Positions 45,097-55,094 of a DNA stretch of 64,000 nt are shown piece after piece. The stretch is from Ruegeria arenilitoris (GTDB taxonomy: Bacteria > Pseudomonadota > Alphaproteobacteria > Rhodobacterales > Rhodobacteraceae). The notes beneath the pieces are model-generated. The model was not told where the DNA came from and ran no database searches. It saw only the letters and a program-made list of their open reading frames with translations. Made by a program: the position numbers and the translations under genes. Positions within the stretch are counted from its first letter, which is position 1. Every line of letters starts with the position of its first letter. Location of the stretch: NCBI RefSeq assembly GCF_013035425.1, contig NZ_WQHX01000007.1, forward strand, positions 1-64,000, in the 5' to 3' direction.

Positions 45097-45792
45097 CCCT
45101 GCCTCAGGCGAGTTTTCATTTATTATAATCAGAGGACAACGAATAGAGTATCAAGACCGCTTCGTCCAACCGAGAGTGGGCAGTCGACGCGCCACTGTTA
45201 AAGGCACTAAGACTTCAGCTGAATAATGAACTTTGTGAAATCCCCAAAGAAATTGAACTTTATGAAAGATTTAGTGGCCAATCTACAACGCACCGCCAAA
45301 CGCCAGTATGATCAACGATTATGTAAACGGCAATAATCGCTGACTAAGAGCGTTCAGGACCAACCTGGCGGCTATGGGAAGGTTTTTCGCTGTTTGATAC
45401 CAAAACGGCACTTGGATCAGGGGCAAAGTGCAAATCGCAATGATCAAAGATTTATTTATGAAAACAAAACGTAATCGGATTTAGCTAATCAGCGAGCAAT
45501 CATATTGGCAGGCAGAATTCAATCAATTATTCCCTTGAATCGATGCTACTTGGAACGTTCGCAACTGAGTATGGAAATGCAAATCGCTGTAATCAAAGTG
45601 GCAATCTGAATAAACAATGACAACCGCTTACTAGGTCAAAAAAAGATCGATTAGGCTCCGAAAAGCTTCAATGACTTGTTCGAATGTCTGTCGAATTCGC
45701 GAAAGTTCAAAAAGCCACTTTTTAGAAACAATAGGCAATCTGCGGGCAGGTTGGGGCAAGGATTGGAAGTTTATCTGCGCACATTAGGTGTT
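45097..45792. other. Gene-poor region with a near-direct repeat
   Basis: Nearly 700 bases between two minus-strand genes with no supported gene. TGCAAATCGCAATGATCAAAG (45429-45449) recurs as TGCAAATCGCTGTAATCAAAG (45579-45599), differing at a few positions. A 36-codon frame at 45226-45336 (MNFVKSPKKLNFMKDLVANL start) is basic but lacks a good ribosome site. Could hold a regulatory RNA or the promoters of the TetR gene; nothing is certain. Confidence 0.4.
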
Positions 45793-46662
45793 TCATGCTT
45801 CCCAAATCTCCGGTCCACCACAGATTTTGGGATCCGGAGAGCCAACGACGGCAGGATCTTTTTCATCGTAGTCCAGCGCCTGCAAAACCGTGCGGATAGC
45901 TGCAAGTCTGGCACGCTTTTTGTCGTCGGAACGTACAATGGTCCACGGGCAGAATTTACTGTGACTTCGAGTCAGGGTTTCCGATATCGATTCGGTATAT
46001 TCCTCCCACTTGCTTAAACCTTCTATGTCAATTGGGCTCAGTTTCCATTGCTTTAAAGGGTCGGTTTCGCGCGCCAAAAAACGGTTTAACTGCTCGGCCC
46101 GGCCGACGTTTAGCCAAAACTTAAATAAGACAATACCGTCTGTTATTAATCCAGTTTCCAAAGGCAAAACCTGCCGAAAAAACCGTTCTCGTTGCTGTGA
46201 AGTACAGAAGCCGAAGACGTTTTCTACAACCCCGCGATTGTACCAGCTGCGATCAAAAAACACGATTTCCCCGCCTGAGGGCAGATGGGGAATATACCGT
46301 TGAAAGTACCATTGAGTACGTTCGGCATCCGAAGGTTTTCCGAGCGCCACGTTTCGCGCCCCTCGTGGGTTGAGATTTTCCCGGAACCTTTTGATTGTTC
46401 CGCCTTTCCCTGCTGCATCGCGACCTTCAAATATTATTGCGACACGTTGTTCGGTTTCTTTTACCCAGGACTGCATTTTGACCAACTCGATCTGCAGTGC
46501 CTCCATCTGCTGATCGTAATCCTTGGTCTTCATTTTGTCTTCGTAGGGGTAGGTGGGGTTAACGATTTCGCCTTTCTTCGACGCTTCAATAGCTTTCCGA
46601 ATGTCTTTTGGGGCGTCGTCGCGAAAGTACTTTTCGATAGCGCCTTTTTTGGCACGGGTCAT
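45793..46662 (-). CDS. ppk2: Polyphosphate kinase 2 (PPK2)
   Basis: The start is at ATG 46662 ([13 protein letters not shown]) with GAGGTG upstream; an ATG at 46686 would add eight residues. About 289 residues. Walker [16 protein letters not shown] and Walker [11 protein letters not shown] define PPK2, and [22 protein letters not shown] is the family lid/base region. It transfers phosphate from polyphosphate to ADP or GDP (or the reverse). The class I or II subtype cannot be set by eye. It is followed upstream by the alpha/beta hydrolase gene with about 50 bases between; a link is not evident. Confidence 0.93.
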   Translation of the reverse strand: MTRAKKGAIEKYFRDDAPKDIRKAIEASKKGEIVNPTYPYEDKMKTKDYDQQMEALQIELVKMQSWVKETEQRVAIIFEGRDAAGKGGTIKRFRENLNPRGARNVALGKPSDAERTQWYFQRYIPHLPSGGEIVFFDRSWYNRGVVENVFGFCTSQQRERFFRQVLPLETGLITDGIVLFKFWLNVGRAEQLNRFLARETDPLKQWKLSPIDIEGLSKWEEYTESISETLTRSHSKFCPWTIVRSDDKKRARLAAIRTVLQALDYDEKDPAVVGSPDPKICGGPEIWEA

Positions 46663-46711
46663 GGGCCACCTCGCAATAATATCCATACTCCACTATGGAT
46701 TAGGGAGCGTT

Positions 46712-47665
46712 CTAACGCAAACCTGCCCGGTCTGCCGCTCTATCTATAGCCGCTGCAACTTCGGGGGCTGCAACGACTTGAGGCATGTGACCAATTCCCT
46801 CTAATTCAATTAACTCTGCCCCGGGTATCTGTTCGATCAGGCGGTCGGAATGCCAGCCAAGCCCAACAGTAGCGTCCGCAGTGCCGTGGACAATTTCAGT
46901 TGGCACATTGATCTCTTTGTAGCGGGGTTGAAGTTCTGTCACCTCAGCCAGCAAGTTTGCGCGTTGTTTGGCATTTGCGTGCATAGACGCACGTCGCGAA
47001 GTTAGACCCGGGCCGAAATGATCTGTATAACCATCTGGTGCAATTTGAGGGGCAAAAACCTTGTCCAATGCCTGAGCCACATACCAATCAGGCACGAAAG
47101 CTGTAATCAGCGGGAGGACTAATGTGCGACCTGCAGCCGTCGCTCCGATAGTGTTGAAAGCATCCAGCGGCGTCTCCCACGGAATGGCCGCTGGCGCTAT
47201 CAATACTAGCCCGGAGAGATTGTTGGGACGTGTGACCGCCCACGCCAAGGCCACTGATCCACCATAACTTTGCCCCGCGACTATTGGCTTCTCTGCCCCA
47301 AGTAATTCCGCAGCCTTTTGAAGGATTTTTGCTTGTTCAACAATGGTTTCCCCGTCGGGATTAAAGCTTTCAGAGTACCCCAATCCGGGACGATCAAAAA
47401 CAATTACTCGATAAGAACCGGCAAGTATCGGCGCAAGCGCAAACGTCATGTCACGGGTGTTTCCACTGGAACCGTGAATCAACACGACATCAGGACCTTT
47501 ACCTGAGACGACGGCGTGGATCGCAATTCCATCAACGTCCAGAATTTGCCCTTCCGGTGGATAGGTTGCTTCGGCAATCGCTTCGCGTGAGGCAGATCGC
47601 CAAACAACAGCCCCAGCCACTAACGAAAGGGCAAGGCACAAGGTTATCAGAAACTTAGCGACCAA
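46712..47665 (-). CDS. Membrane-anchored alpha/beta hydrolase
   Basis: A TTG at 47665, with GGAAAAG a few bases upstream, lies at the very end of metA and gives about 317 residues; open codons to 47776 are antisense or out-of-frame metA. One N-terminal span ([19 protein letters not shown]) anchors it. Hydrolase features: [14 protein letters not shown] (oxyanion strand), [12 protein letters not shown] (nucleophile Ser in GQSYGG), [13 protein letters not shown] and the histidine in EGIGHMPQ. Overlap with metA by 11 bases suggests coupled translation. The substrate is unknown; haloalkane dehalogenase or esterase-like activity would be generic guesses. Confidence 0.78.
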   Translation of the reverse strand: MVAKFLITLCLALSLVAGAVVWRSASREAIAEATYPPEGQILDVDGIAIHAVVSGKGPDVVLIHGSSGNTRDMTFALAPILAGSYRVIVFDRPGLGYSESFNPDGETIVEQAKILQKAAELLGAEKPIVAGQSYGGSVALAWAVTRPNNLSGLVLIAPAAIPWETPLDAFNTIGATAAGRTLVLPLITAFVPDWYVAQALDKVFAPQIAPDGYTDHFGPGLTSRRASMHANAKQRANLLAEVTELQPRYKEINVPTEIVHGTADATVGLGWHSDRLIEQIPGAELIELEGIGHMPQVVAAPEVAAAIDRAADRAGLR

Positions 47666-48572
47666 TCTTTTCCAAATCAAAAGGTGTGGACTGGTATATT
47701 TCGTTGATCCAATTACCGTACAACAAGTGTGCGTGACTGCGCCACCGATTTTGTGGAGTCTGGTGCGGATCGTCATCCGGATAATAGTTAATCGGAACGT
47801 TTATTGGCGTACCGTTGGCGATGTCCCGGTCATATTCTTGCTTGAGCGTATCGCTGTCATATTCAAAATGGTTGAAAATATAGAGCGCGCGATGCGCTGT
47901 ATCCTCAACCAAGCAAGGACCTACCTCGTCGCTTCCCAGAAGGGTTCTTAGACCTTTGGCAGCGTCGATTTCGTCTTGCTTCATTTCCGTCCAACGGCTC
48001 ACTGGAATCACACAATCATCAGAAAAGCCTCGCAAAAACGGCGAAGCAGGGTCCAGATTGCGGTGCCGAAAGCAGCCAAAGGCTTTGTCGTTCAGCATAT
48101 GTTTTTTGACATCGTGAAAATGATTAATCATCGCCATGCCGCCCCAACACACGCCAAAGGTCGAGTGAACATTTGACTGCGTCCATTCGAATACTTCGCC
48201 CAATTCATTCCAATACGTCACATCTTGAAATTCGAGGTGTTCTATGGGGGCGCCAGTGATGATCAGGCCGTCAAACTTTTGGCTCTTTACGTCCTGAAAA
48301 GGTTGATAGAACTCTGCCATGTGTTCGGCTGCAGTGGTCTTTGTCTGGTGTTCAGTCATCCGGATCAAAGACAATTCGATCTGCAAGGGTGTGGCTCCAA
48401 TTAGACGAGCGAATTGGTTCTCGGTTTGAATTTTTTTGGGCATAAGGTTCAGTAACCCAATGCGAAGTGGGCGAATATCCTGTCGCGCTGCGAGATCCTC
48501 GGACATGACCATTACGCCCTCTTTGGTGAGGACATCGAAAGCGGGCAAGTCTGATGGTATCTTTATAGGCAT
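47655..48572 (-). CDS. metA: Homoserine O-acyltransferase (MetA family)
   Basis: 305 residues with the catalytic triad in place: nucleophile Cys142 (GVCWGGM), His235 and Glu237 (NHFEYD). Lys-rich [16 protein letters not shown] is typical of MetA. It acylates homoserine in methionine synthesis; in many bacteria the MetA fold uses acetyl- rather than succinyl-CoA, and the choice rests on one residue I did not resolve with certainty. Regulatory note: the 44 bases before the start do not contain the SAM-II riboswitch common upstream of alphaproteobacterial metA. Confidence 0.93.
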   Translation of the reverse strand: MPIKIPSDLPAFDVLTKEGVMVMSEDLAARQDIRPLRIGLLNLMPKKIQTENQFARLIGATPLQIELSLIRMTEHQTKTTAAEHMAEFYQPFQDVKSQKFDGLIITGAPIEHLEFQDVTYWNELGEVFEWTQSNVHSTFGVCWGGMAMINHFHDVKKHMLNDKAFGCFRHRNLDPASPFLRGFSDDCVIPVSRWTEMKQDEIDAAKGLRTLLGSDEVGPCLVEDTAHRALYIFNHFEYDSDTLKQEYDRDIANGTPINVPINYYPDDDPHQTPQNRWRSHAHLLYGNWINEIYQSTPFDLEKIGR

Positions 48573-48616
48573 GAGATAACGCTATTTGTGCTCAATACGA
48601 AATCTGAAACTTAGGC

Positions 48617-49483
48617 TCAGGAGTTGATGTTCTCAAGGGTGCGTTCAATCAACTCGTCGAAGTCGCTCCCATCGCGAATTTTGTTCACGTCGTCTGCAGT
48701 AACCGTGATGCCCCAGTTTGCAGCCATAGCCTCGTATCTAGGCTGCCGATGAGCCAAAGCTTGTGCATAGGTCCAGCGAATAAACTCATTTGGGTTCACG
48801 TTATTATCTCTGAGATCGTATTGCTGAAGGTATTCCGCCCAAACCCGGGCTAAGAACTCGGCCTGATAAGACATTGGTTTTGGCGCCTTGTCGAACCGTT
48901 TGATTAACTCAGCGGTGTGTGCCTCGTCGCCCTGAATCCAAATCATCAATGTGTGTCGCGAAAGTTCGGATAAAATTTGGTCATTCGGGTCGTTTGGATC
49001 CACCCATTCGCAAATCGAACCACCGGTATCGCAAATGAAATTTGGGTATTGATACAGTCGCTTCGCGCGATCGATGAAGTATTCAGTATCCAGCAAAGCG
49101 TGTATTTCAGCCAGACGGAATTGTTCTTGCCGCCGACGATACTCGTCGATTTCGAGGCCACCAAGATCGGGATTGCCAGGTTTTCCCAGATATGTCGACA
49201 CCGGGGTCAGATTGTTGAATGAAATGTTGGATCCAATAAAAATGGAGTCTGACAAAAGCAGTTCCCGTAGAAACGGGACCTTCATCGCCTCGGCCTTGGC
49301 GTTGTCAGTTATATATTCTCCCATGTAGCGGGTTCCGATACGGTAGTCGATCGAGTAGTGAAACCAATCACCTTCATCCCTTAGGATGTTTGAAACATAA
49401 GTTTTTCCCAATCCGGACATGCCGAAAAACAGCACTTTCTTTCGCGCTGCATCACGCCATTCCCTCGCTGAGTTGTAAATCAT
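48617..49483 (-). CDS. P-loop ATPase/kinase-like protein
   Basis: 288 residues. Walker A is GMSGLGKT (21-28, following the KKVLFF strand). Other visible blocks are DWFHYSIDYRIGTRYMGEY, ICDTGGSICEWVDPND, and LMIWIQGDEAHTAELIKRF, which may serve as the lid and Walker B side. It appears to be a cytoplasmic small-molecule or regulatory ATPase of a Roseobacter-conserved type. I know of no reaction for it. It lies 44 bases upstream of metA on the same strand and may be co-transcribed. Confidence 0.65.
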   Translation of the reverse strand: MIYNSAREWRDAARKKVLFFGMSGLGKTYVSNILRDEGDWFHYSIDYRIGTRYMGEYITDNAKAEAMKVPFLRELLLSDSIFIGSNISFNNLTPVSTYLGKPGNPDLGGLEIDEYRRRQEQFRLAEIHALLDTEYFIDRAKRLYQYPNFICDTGGSICEWVDPNDPNDQILSELSRHTLMIWIQGDEAHTAELIKRFDKAPKPMSYQAEFLARVWAEYLQQYDLRDNNVNPNEFIRWTYAQALAHRQPRYEAMAANWGITVTADDVNKIRDGSDFDELIERTLENINS

Positions 49484-49532
49484 GTGTCGTCATCCGTTGT
49501 TTAGACCTAGCTAAATCGGGCAGGGGATGGCG

Positions 49533-50429
49533 TCAATCTCGTCTGCCGGATCGGTTCAAAATTAACAAGCCAACGGCCAGTACCGCGAAACCAATATAGG
49601 CGCTTGTCGGCATGCGTTCATCGCGAACAATGGCGCCAAGTATTATTGCTATTGGCGGGATGATAAGCGTCACAAGCATCAGGTTTCCGCTGCCTGCCAT
49701 CGCAAGGACGCGATAATATAAAAGATACGCACCAGCCGTCGCCACTATAGAATAGTAGGCAATTGCTGCCCATGTTTGCCACGGCAAAATCATCGAGGGC
49801 ATTCCATCCACGGCCAATGTAATCGGAAACATGATCAGAGCAGAGGCTGTCAACATCCCCGCCGCCGCAACTTGCGGTTCCAGATGGCCAAGGTTTAGGC
49901 GTGCCCAGACGGAGGCCAATGCATAACAGAGTGTTCCGGCGAGAATAGCGAACTGCCCTAGGTTGTTGGCACTCAGTGAATCAAAGTTTCGCAAGCCTAC
50001 AGCGATCGAGACACCAAAAAAGCCAATACTTATTCCGATAATACGGGATTTACTTAAACGCTCGTCAGAAAAGAACAAAGCAGCCAGCAACACGCCAAAG
50101 ATCGCTGTGGCAGCGTTCAGGATCGAGGTCAAACCGGTTTCGACGTACAGTTGTCCCCACGACATAAGCGAAAATGGCAAGACATTGTTTAAAAGTCCCA
50201 TGACGAAAAATGCCCCCCACAAGCGCGGGTCGCGAGGGACGGGCAGGCGCTTGAACACAATATACGCCCACAAAACCAAGGTTGCCCAAAATACCCGATG
50301 AAACACTGAAGTCATCACTGGGATCGTGTCCAACGCAATACGAATTGCTAGAAACGAAGCGCCCCAAATCAAACCTAGGAGAGCTAGTTCTGACCACGCG
50401 CGTGGCGAAAGGGACTTTTGATTGGTCAT
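49533..50429 (-). CDS. EamA/DMT-family transporter
   Basis: The ATG at 50429 (MTNQKSLSPRAWSELALLGL) is the natural start, giving about 298 residues; an extension to 50480 is not needed. Ten spans in two EamA halves: LALLGLIWGASFLAIRIAL at the first helix, VETGLTSILNAATAIFGVLLAALFF at the end of the first half, and VTLIIPPIAIILGAIVRDE in the second. These are exporters of amino acids or metabolites. A second, different EamA protein lies at 51870-52772, on the far side of the FadL gene. Confidence 0.9.
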   Translation of the reverse strand: MTNQKSLSPRAWSELALLGLIWGASFLAIRIALDTIPVMTSVFHRVFWATLVLWAYIVFKRLPVPRDPRLWGAFFVMGLLNNVLPFSLMSWGQLYVETGLTSILNAATAIFGVLLAALFFSDERLSKSRIIGISIGFFGVSIAVGLRNFDSLSANNLGQFAILAGTLCYALASVWARLNLGHLEPQVAAAGMLTASALIMFPITLAVDGMPSMILPWQTWAAIAYYSIVATAGAYLLYYRVLAMAGSGNLMLVTLIIPPIAIILGAIVRDERMPTSAYIGFAVLAVGLLILNRSGRRD

Positions 50430-50485
50430 AACCTTGTTTGACACGCTAGAACCGATCAAGCGATCCGTTTCTTGCGGCAAAATTC

Positions 50486-50510
50486 AAGCCCCGCCGATCC
50501 GGCGAGGCTT
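50486..50510 (-). terminator. Intrinsic-type stem-loop after FadL gene
   Basis: On the minus strand AAGCCTCGCCG (50510-50500) pairs with CGGCGGGGCTT (50496-50486), one mismatch, with a three-base loop, then TGAATTTTG. It lies just after the stop of the outer-membrane protein gene at 50533 and is a likely terminator for it. Confidence 0.7.
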
Positions 50511-50532
50511 ACAAACCTTTCAGGGCTTCAGA

Positions 50533-51750
50533 TTAATTCAAGGCATAGGTTACTTGCAGTCCGACACTCCACGCGCTGTTGCCTTCGAAAGTAGCCCGGT
50601 TGCCGGGGCCTGTGCCGTTTGCAGTTGCATCTCCAATATCTGTGTAGCGAACGCCACCCGAGATTTTTGCATTTTCGATGGAGTATGTGCCACCCAAACC
50701 GATGCTCCAGAACCCATCAGTCGGACCGAGGTTCGAAACCGAGTTCCCCTGAGACGACTCGTATCCAAGAGTTACCGCACCCGAGAATTCATTGGTAAAC
50801 TGATAACCCAGTCCCAGAGAGTAGGTCCAAGTAGCATCTTCGTAATCTACCAAATTAATTCCGGTCAGACTTGTGTAAACTGGCGGCGCATAGACAGTCT
50901 GCGGCCAGTCAACCCACCGAATAGAGCCGAAAAGCAGAGTCTTTGGAGCAACGCCAGTCTGGAAGTCCAAATTTACCGACTGCGGTGTCACGACCTCTGA
51001 AGAAGTGTCCGCACTGACCCTGCTGGCTGCAGGACCAAGCGGAGTAAGGCCAATTACGTCTCGCGCTTCGGTTTGAGACAGATCATGGGTAATCTTCGAG
51101 TTATACGTCAAGGCGACCCGCGCCGCGATTTCAGGTTTCTCCCAAGCAACTCCAAGAACGTAGCCGAAATCAATTTCCGCGTCGGTTTCAGTTCGATATC
51201 CGCCTTGGGGGGGCGTAACACCTGCGCCGGCAATGGGTACAGAAACACTTGCCTTCAAGCGCTGTGCTCGGACACCACCGATAACGCTGAAGCCACCGTC
51301 AAATTTGTATCTTAACAAGGCTGTTATTGCGTCGGTATCAGCTTCTGCCCGTAGGACATCGGTTGTCGCTCCTGGAATTCCAACCAAACCCAAAACATTC
51401 TGAGATAAGGGGTAGTCTGACGAATAGTCGATATCCGCGCCAAATGGCTGGTCGTAGATCAGAGCAAAATCCAGTTCTTCGGTCAGGGCAGTTTTATACG
51501 CCAAATGCGGCGACCAAAAACTATTGGACACGTTGCCAGAGTCGATCGTTTGACCAAATGTTGGGCTGGCTGGGATCAGATCTTGCATCGATCCAGATAC
51601 GTCTGGTTTGGTGTAGCCTAGACGAAGCTGCACAGCTGAACCTTCCTCAAAAAGGATGTTCACACCCTGACCGCTTCGATCAAGACCGCCGGCCTGTACA
51701 GTGGTCGCGCCAACACATACCGCGCACGCTTGAAACAGCGTCTTCTTCAT
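50533..51750 (-). CDS. OmpP1/FadL-family outer membrane protein
   Basis: 405 residues. Signal peptide MKKTLFQACAVCVGATTVQA, then GGLDRSGQGVNILFEEG, the family's N-terminal hatch start. Alternating hydrophobic strands follow to the C-terminus, with the last strand NSAWSVGLQVTYALN, though without a terminal Phe. FadL-type channels admit long-chain fatty acids or hydrophobic compounds. It is the strongest candidate for outer-membrane uptake in the window. Monocistronic, with a terminator after it. Confidence 0.88.
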   Translation of the reverse strand: MKKTLFQACAVCVGATTVQAGGLDRSGQGVNILFEEGSAVQLRLGYTKPDVSGSMQDLIPASPTFGQTIDSGNVSNSFWSPHLAYKTALTEELDFALIYDQPFGADIDYSSDYPLSQNVLGLVGIPGATTDVLRAEADTDAITALLRYKFDGGFSVIGGVRAQRLKASVSVPIAGAGVTPPQGGYRTETDAEIDFGYVLGVAWEKPEIAARVALTYNSKITHDLSQTEARDVIGLTPLGPAASRVSADTSSEVVTPQSVNLDFQTGVAPKTLLFGSIRWVDWPQTVYAPPVYTSLTGINLVDYEDATWTYSLGLGYQFTNEFSGAVTLGYESSQGNSVSNLGPTDGFWSIGLGGTYSIENAKISGGVRYTDIGDATANGTGPGNRATFEGNSAWSVGLQVTYALN

Positions 51751-51869
51751 TATTCTCTCCCTTGCACTGTCTGCTCGCCTACGATGTGCACCTTTTTGCG
51801 CACACCCGGCTTTGTTACCGGGATGTTACTTTCTTAAACCCTAATTAGTCGTCAACTGATGACCGAACG

Positions 51870-52772
51870 TTACTTTGTTGGAGTACCACTCCGAACTGTT
51901 GCCGTTTGGCTACGATTTTCGGAGTGAACATTCAAAAAGATGCCTGCGAATATGACCATGGCCCCTAAAAGCGTCCAATAGTCCAAAGGTTCCCTATATA
52001 GAATCATCCCTACGATCGCGATCGTAGGCAGGCGGGCAAAATCAAACGGCACAACGACCGTCGCAGGGGCAATCGCGAGAGCATTTGTGATGCAATAATG
52101 TGCAAGCAAACCGGCCAGGCCAACTAAAAGCAAAAATGGCGCAGTACCAGCGTTGGGCATGGTGATCTGACCATCAATTCCAGCCGCCAATAACCCCAGT
52201 CCGGCTTGCATCACCGTCAGCCAGAACATGATGCACCCTATACTTGCGAAACGGGTTAAATACTTCGTGGAAATAGTTGTAAAGGAAAAGAAAATAGCAG
52301 ACATCGCCGCAGCGATCATACCAACATTCATGGGTACAGCACCGGGGCGCGTAACAATCAGAATCCCGGTAAACCCGATGAGTGCGGAGATCACTCGCAG
52401 TGTTGTCAGCCTCTCTTTCAACAGAAGTGGAGAAAGAAGAATGACCCAAATCGGTTGCGTGAACTCCAGCGCAAATACCTGCGCCAATGGGACTACGCTC
52501 ACTGCGTAAAACCAAAGGTTCTGACCGGTGAAGTGCACTACGTTTCGAATGCCATGCAGCCCAATTCGATGGGTCGAAACCTGGTGCCATTTACGGGTCA
52601 ATGTCAGGATTGCCGCCACCACGCAGATGCCAACAAGGCTGCGGTAGAACATTATTTCAAACGTATCATGAGTAGTGCTCAACTCGCGACCTGCAACGGC
52701 CATCGACGAGAAGGAAGCGATGGCGCCCGTCATCCATAGGGCAGCCTTACCGACCTGCACCTTTTCGTTCAT
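51870..52772 (-). CDS. EamA/DMT-family transporter
   Basis: 300 residues. Ten spans: SMAVAGRELSTTHDTFEIMFYRSLVG at the first helices, then WVILLSPLLLKERLTTLRVISALIGFTGILIVTRPG, the typical end of the first EamA half, and ILYREPLDYWTLLGAMVIFAGIFLNV at the end. Probable exporter; substrate unknown. It lies 94 bases after guaA on the same strand, with no terminator recognised, and 119 bases before the FadL gene. Confidence 0.9.
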   Translation of the reverse strand: MNEKVQVGKAALWMTGAIASFSSMAVAGRELSTTHDTFEIMFYRSLVGICVVAAILTLTRKWHQVSTHRIGLHGIRNVVHFTGQNLWFYAVSVVPLAQVFALEFTQPIWVILLSPLLLKERLTTLRVISALIGFTGILIVTRPGAVPMNVGMIAAAMSAIFFSFTTISTKYLTRFASIGCIMFWLTVMQAGLGLLAAGIDGQITMPNAGTAPFLLLVGLAGLLAHYCITNALAIAPATVVVPFDFARLPTIAIVGMILYREPLDYWTLLGAMVIFAGIFLNVHSENRSQTATVRSGTPTK

Positions 52773-52866
52773 AAAGCTTCTCGCGAACTTAGTTCTTTAA
52801 CAATCGGAAACTATTAAGGTTTCTCCCGAGCGTCAAATAACTCGCGAAGGTAAATTTCCAAATACT

Positions 52867-54426
52867 TTACTCCCATTCAATTGTGCCGGGAGGTTTAGAA
52901 GTAATGTCATACGTGCAACGATTGATGCCCTTAACTTCATTGATGATGCGAGTTGCAGTCTCGCCAAGAAATTCATGGCTAAAAGGATAATAATCGGCGG
53001 TCATCCCATCAACTGACGTTACGGCACGAAGCGCGCACGCGTAATCGTATGTCCGTCCATCACCCATTACCCCAACGGTTCGCACGGGCAGAATCGCCAC
53101 AAAAGCTTGCCAGATATCGTCATATAGCCCGTGTTTGCGAATCTGCTCGATAAAAACAGCGTCCGCTTCACGAAGGATATCCAATTTTTCGCGCGTAATC
53201 TCACCGGGGCAACGGATCGCAAGGCCCGGACCCGGAAAAGGGTGACGACCGATAAAGCTGGGCGGCAATCCCAACTCACGCCCCAAAGCCCTCACTTCGT
53301 CCTTGAATAGTTCGCGAAGAGGTTCGACCAACTTCAGACCCATTTTTTCTGGAAGGCCCCCGACATTATGGTGCGACTTGATCGTAACCGAAGGCCCGCC
53401 AGAGAATGATACCGACTCAATCACATCAGGATAAAGCGTGCCTTGGGCGAGGAACTCAGCACCTTCTATGGTATCTGCATGTTTCTGAAATACGTCGATA
53501 AATAGCTTGCCGATGATTTTACGTTTGGTTTCTGGGTCGCTTTGGCCGTCCAGCTCACCAAGGAAAAGCTCACTTTCATCGGCGTGGATCAGTTGAATGT
53601 TATAATTGTCCCGAAACATTCCGACGACCTCGGCAGCTTCGTTTTTCCGCAGCAAACCGTGATCAACGAAAACACAGGTCAACTGATCCCCGATAGCTTC
53701 GTGAATCAATATGGCTGCGACGGAACTGTCGACGCCGCCGGACAGGCCGCAAATGACCTTTTTATCTCCGACCTGCTGGCGGATCTTGTCGATCATCTGT
53801 TCACGATACGCGCCCATCGTCCAGTCGCCAGTAAACCCCGCCAGCTTTACAAAGTTCTCGTAAAGCTTTGCGCCTTTTGGTGTGTGGTGAACTTCGGGGT
53901 GGAACTGCACCGCGTAAAAATGCCTGTCGGTGTCGGCAGTTATCGCGAAGGGAGCATTCGGTGATGTGCCAAAAACTTGGAACCCCGGCGCGATTTCGCT
54001 GACATGATCGCCGTGACTCATCCAGACCTGTTCATCACCGTCCGCAAACCAGCCGGTTAGAATATCCAGCTTACCTTTTGGGGTGACAAAAGCCCGACCG
54101 AATTCGGCGGTTCCATGGCCACTTTCGACGCTGCCGCCCAATTGGTGCATCATCACTTGTTGGCCATAGCAAATTCCCAAAATTGGAACGCCAAAGTCAA
54201 AAATTTCTTCTGGAACTCTTGGAGAACCCGCCCGGGTGACGCTGTCGGGCCCTCCCGAAAAGATAATCGCACGAGGCGCCATTTCACGTACGAATTCCAT
54301 CGTGACGTTTTGGTAAGGGTGAATCTCGCAATAAACGTTCAGTTCGCGCAGACGACGAGCGATCAACTGCGTTACCTGGCTGCCGAAGTCGATGATCAGA
54401 AGGCGGTCATGAGTGTCTTGGGTCAT
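52867..54426 (-). CDS. guaA: GMP synthase (glutamine-hydrolysing)
   Basis: 519 residues, complete. Class I glutamine amidotransferase part: Cys86 (GICYGQQ), His176 and Glu178 (QFHPEVH). ATP-pyrophosphatase part: SGGVDSS (229-235). The dimerisation C-terminus has [13 protein letters not shown] and [13 protein letters not shown], and ends KPPGTIEWE, as in all GuaA. It converts XMP to GMP in the cytoplasm. It is divergent from the GNAT gene that starts at 54520. Confidence 0.97.
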   Translation of the reverse strand: MTQDTHDRLLIIDFGSQVTQLIARRLRELNVYCEIHPYQNVTMEFVREMAPRAIIFSGGPDSVTRAGSPRVPEEIFDFGVPILGICYGQQVMMHQLGGSVESGHGTAEFGRAFVTPKGKLDILTGWFADGDEQVWMSHGDHVSEIAPGFQVFGTSPNAPFAITADTDRHFYAVQFHPEVHHTPKGAKLYENFVKLAGFTGDWTMGAYREQMIDKIRQQVGDKKVICGLSGGVDSSVAAILIHEAIGDQLTCVFVDHGLLRKNEAAEVVGMFRDNYNIQLIHADESELFLGELDGQSDPETKRKIIGKLFIDVFQKHADTIEGAEFLAQGTLYPDVIESVSFSGGPSVTIKSHHNVGGLPEKMGLKLVEPLRELFKDEVRALGRELGLPPSFIGRHPFPGPGLAIRCPGEITREKLDILREADAVFIEQIRKHGLYDDIWQAFVAILPVRTVGVMGDGRTYDYACALRAVTSVDGMTADYYPFSHEFLGETATRIINEVKGINRCTYDITSKPPGTIEWE

Positions 54427-54519
54427 GCTTGGCTATTAGGTCGCATACCTTGCTTGTGCAAGCGCAATGACGTCAAATGCCTTGCACCCTTGGTTTGGCA
54501 ACGACAGGAGAACGAAAAA

Positions 54520-54978
54520 ATGGCCGCTATCGAGTACCGGGCAGCTGTTCCTTCCGATTCTGGCGCTATACGTCTTTGCGTTGCCCGTGCCTACGCATCA
54601 GCGCTTGGCGCCATAGCCGATTTGCCGGACGTGACCAGCGGAATCGAGCAAGACATCACCAAGCACAACGTGACTGTCGCGGAAGTGGACGAACAAATCC
54701 TTGGGGTAATTATCTTCGATGAAGTTTCTGACGCCATAATGATATTCAACCTTGCCGTTGCTCCCGAGGGGCAGGGCCGTGGTATAGCGCGTCGCCTATT
54801 GGAAGTTGCTGAAACTACAGCACGCGATTGTAGTTTTTCATTGCTGAGACTTCGTACGCACAAGCTTATGCGAGACACGAGATCGATATACCGTCACCTT
54901 GGCTGGTTCGAAGTCGCCCAAACAGAGAATTCGGTACTGCTGGAAAAACCAGTTGCAAGGTTAGTTGCTGAGCAGTGA
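54520..54978 (+). CDS. GNAT-family N-acetyltransferase
   Basis: 152 residues from ATG 54520 with ACAGGAGAAC upstream. An open frame reaches 54115, but that part is antisense to guaA. The acetyl-CoA loop is FNLAVAPEGQGRGIARRLLE (V.P..QG.G.G..L), followed by YRHLGWFEV near the C-terminus. The acceptor is unknown. It sits alone between guaA and the MttB gene. Confidence 0.88.
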   Translation: MAAIEYRAAVPSDSGAIRLCVARAYASALGAIADLPDVTSGIEQDITKHNVTVAEVDEQILGVIIFDEVSDAIMIFNLAVAPEGQGRGIARRLLEVAETTARDCSFSLLRLRTHKLMRDTRSIYRHLGWFEVAQTENSVLLEKPVARLVAEQ

Positions 54979-55094
54979 TTTGCTGGGTCCTTACATGTCG
55001 CTTTTTCCCCGATTACGCCGTTATGAACCTTCGGCGTCGTGCAGTGATCTTGTAACAAACCAGGCAACAGTTACCAAATAGACGGGATAATCTC

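Noticed and set aside
48573..48616. SAM-II riboswitch upstream of metA
   Set aside because: The short spacer lacks the conserved stem and the GCTAAA-type core expected of SAM-II.
54115..54519. N-terminal extension of the GNAT protein
   Set aside because: It overlaps guaA in antisense; a good ribosome site and homology start at 54520.
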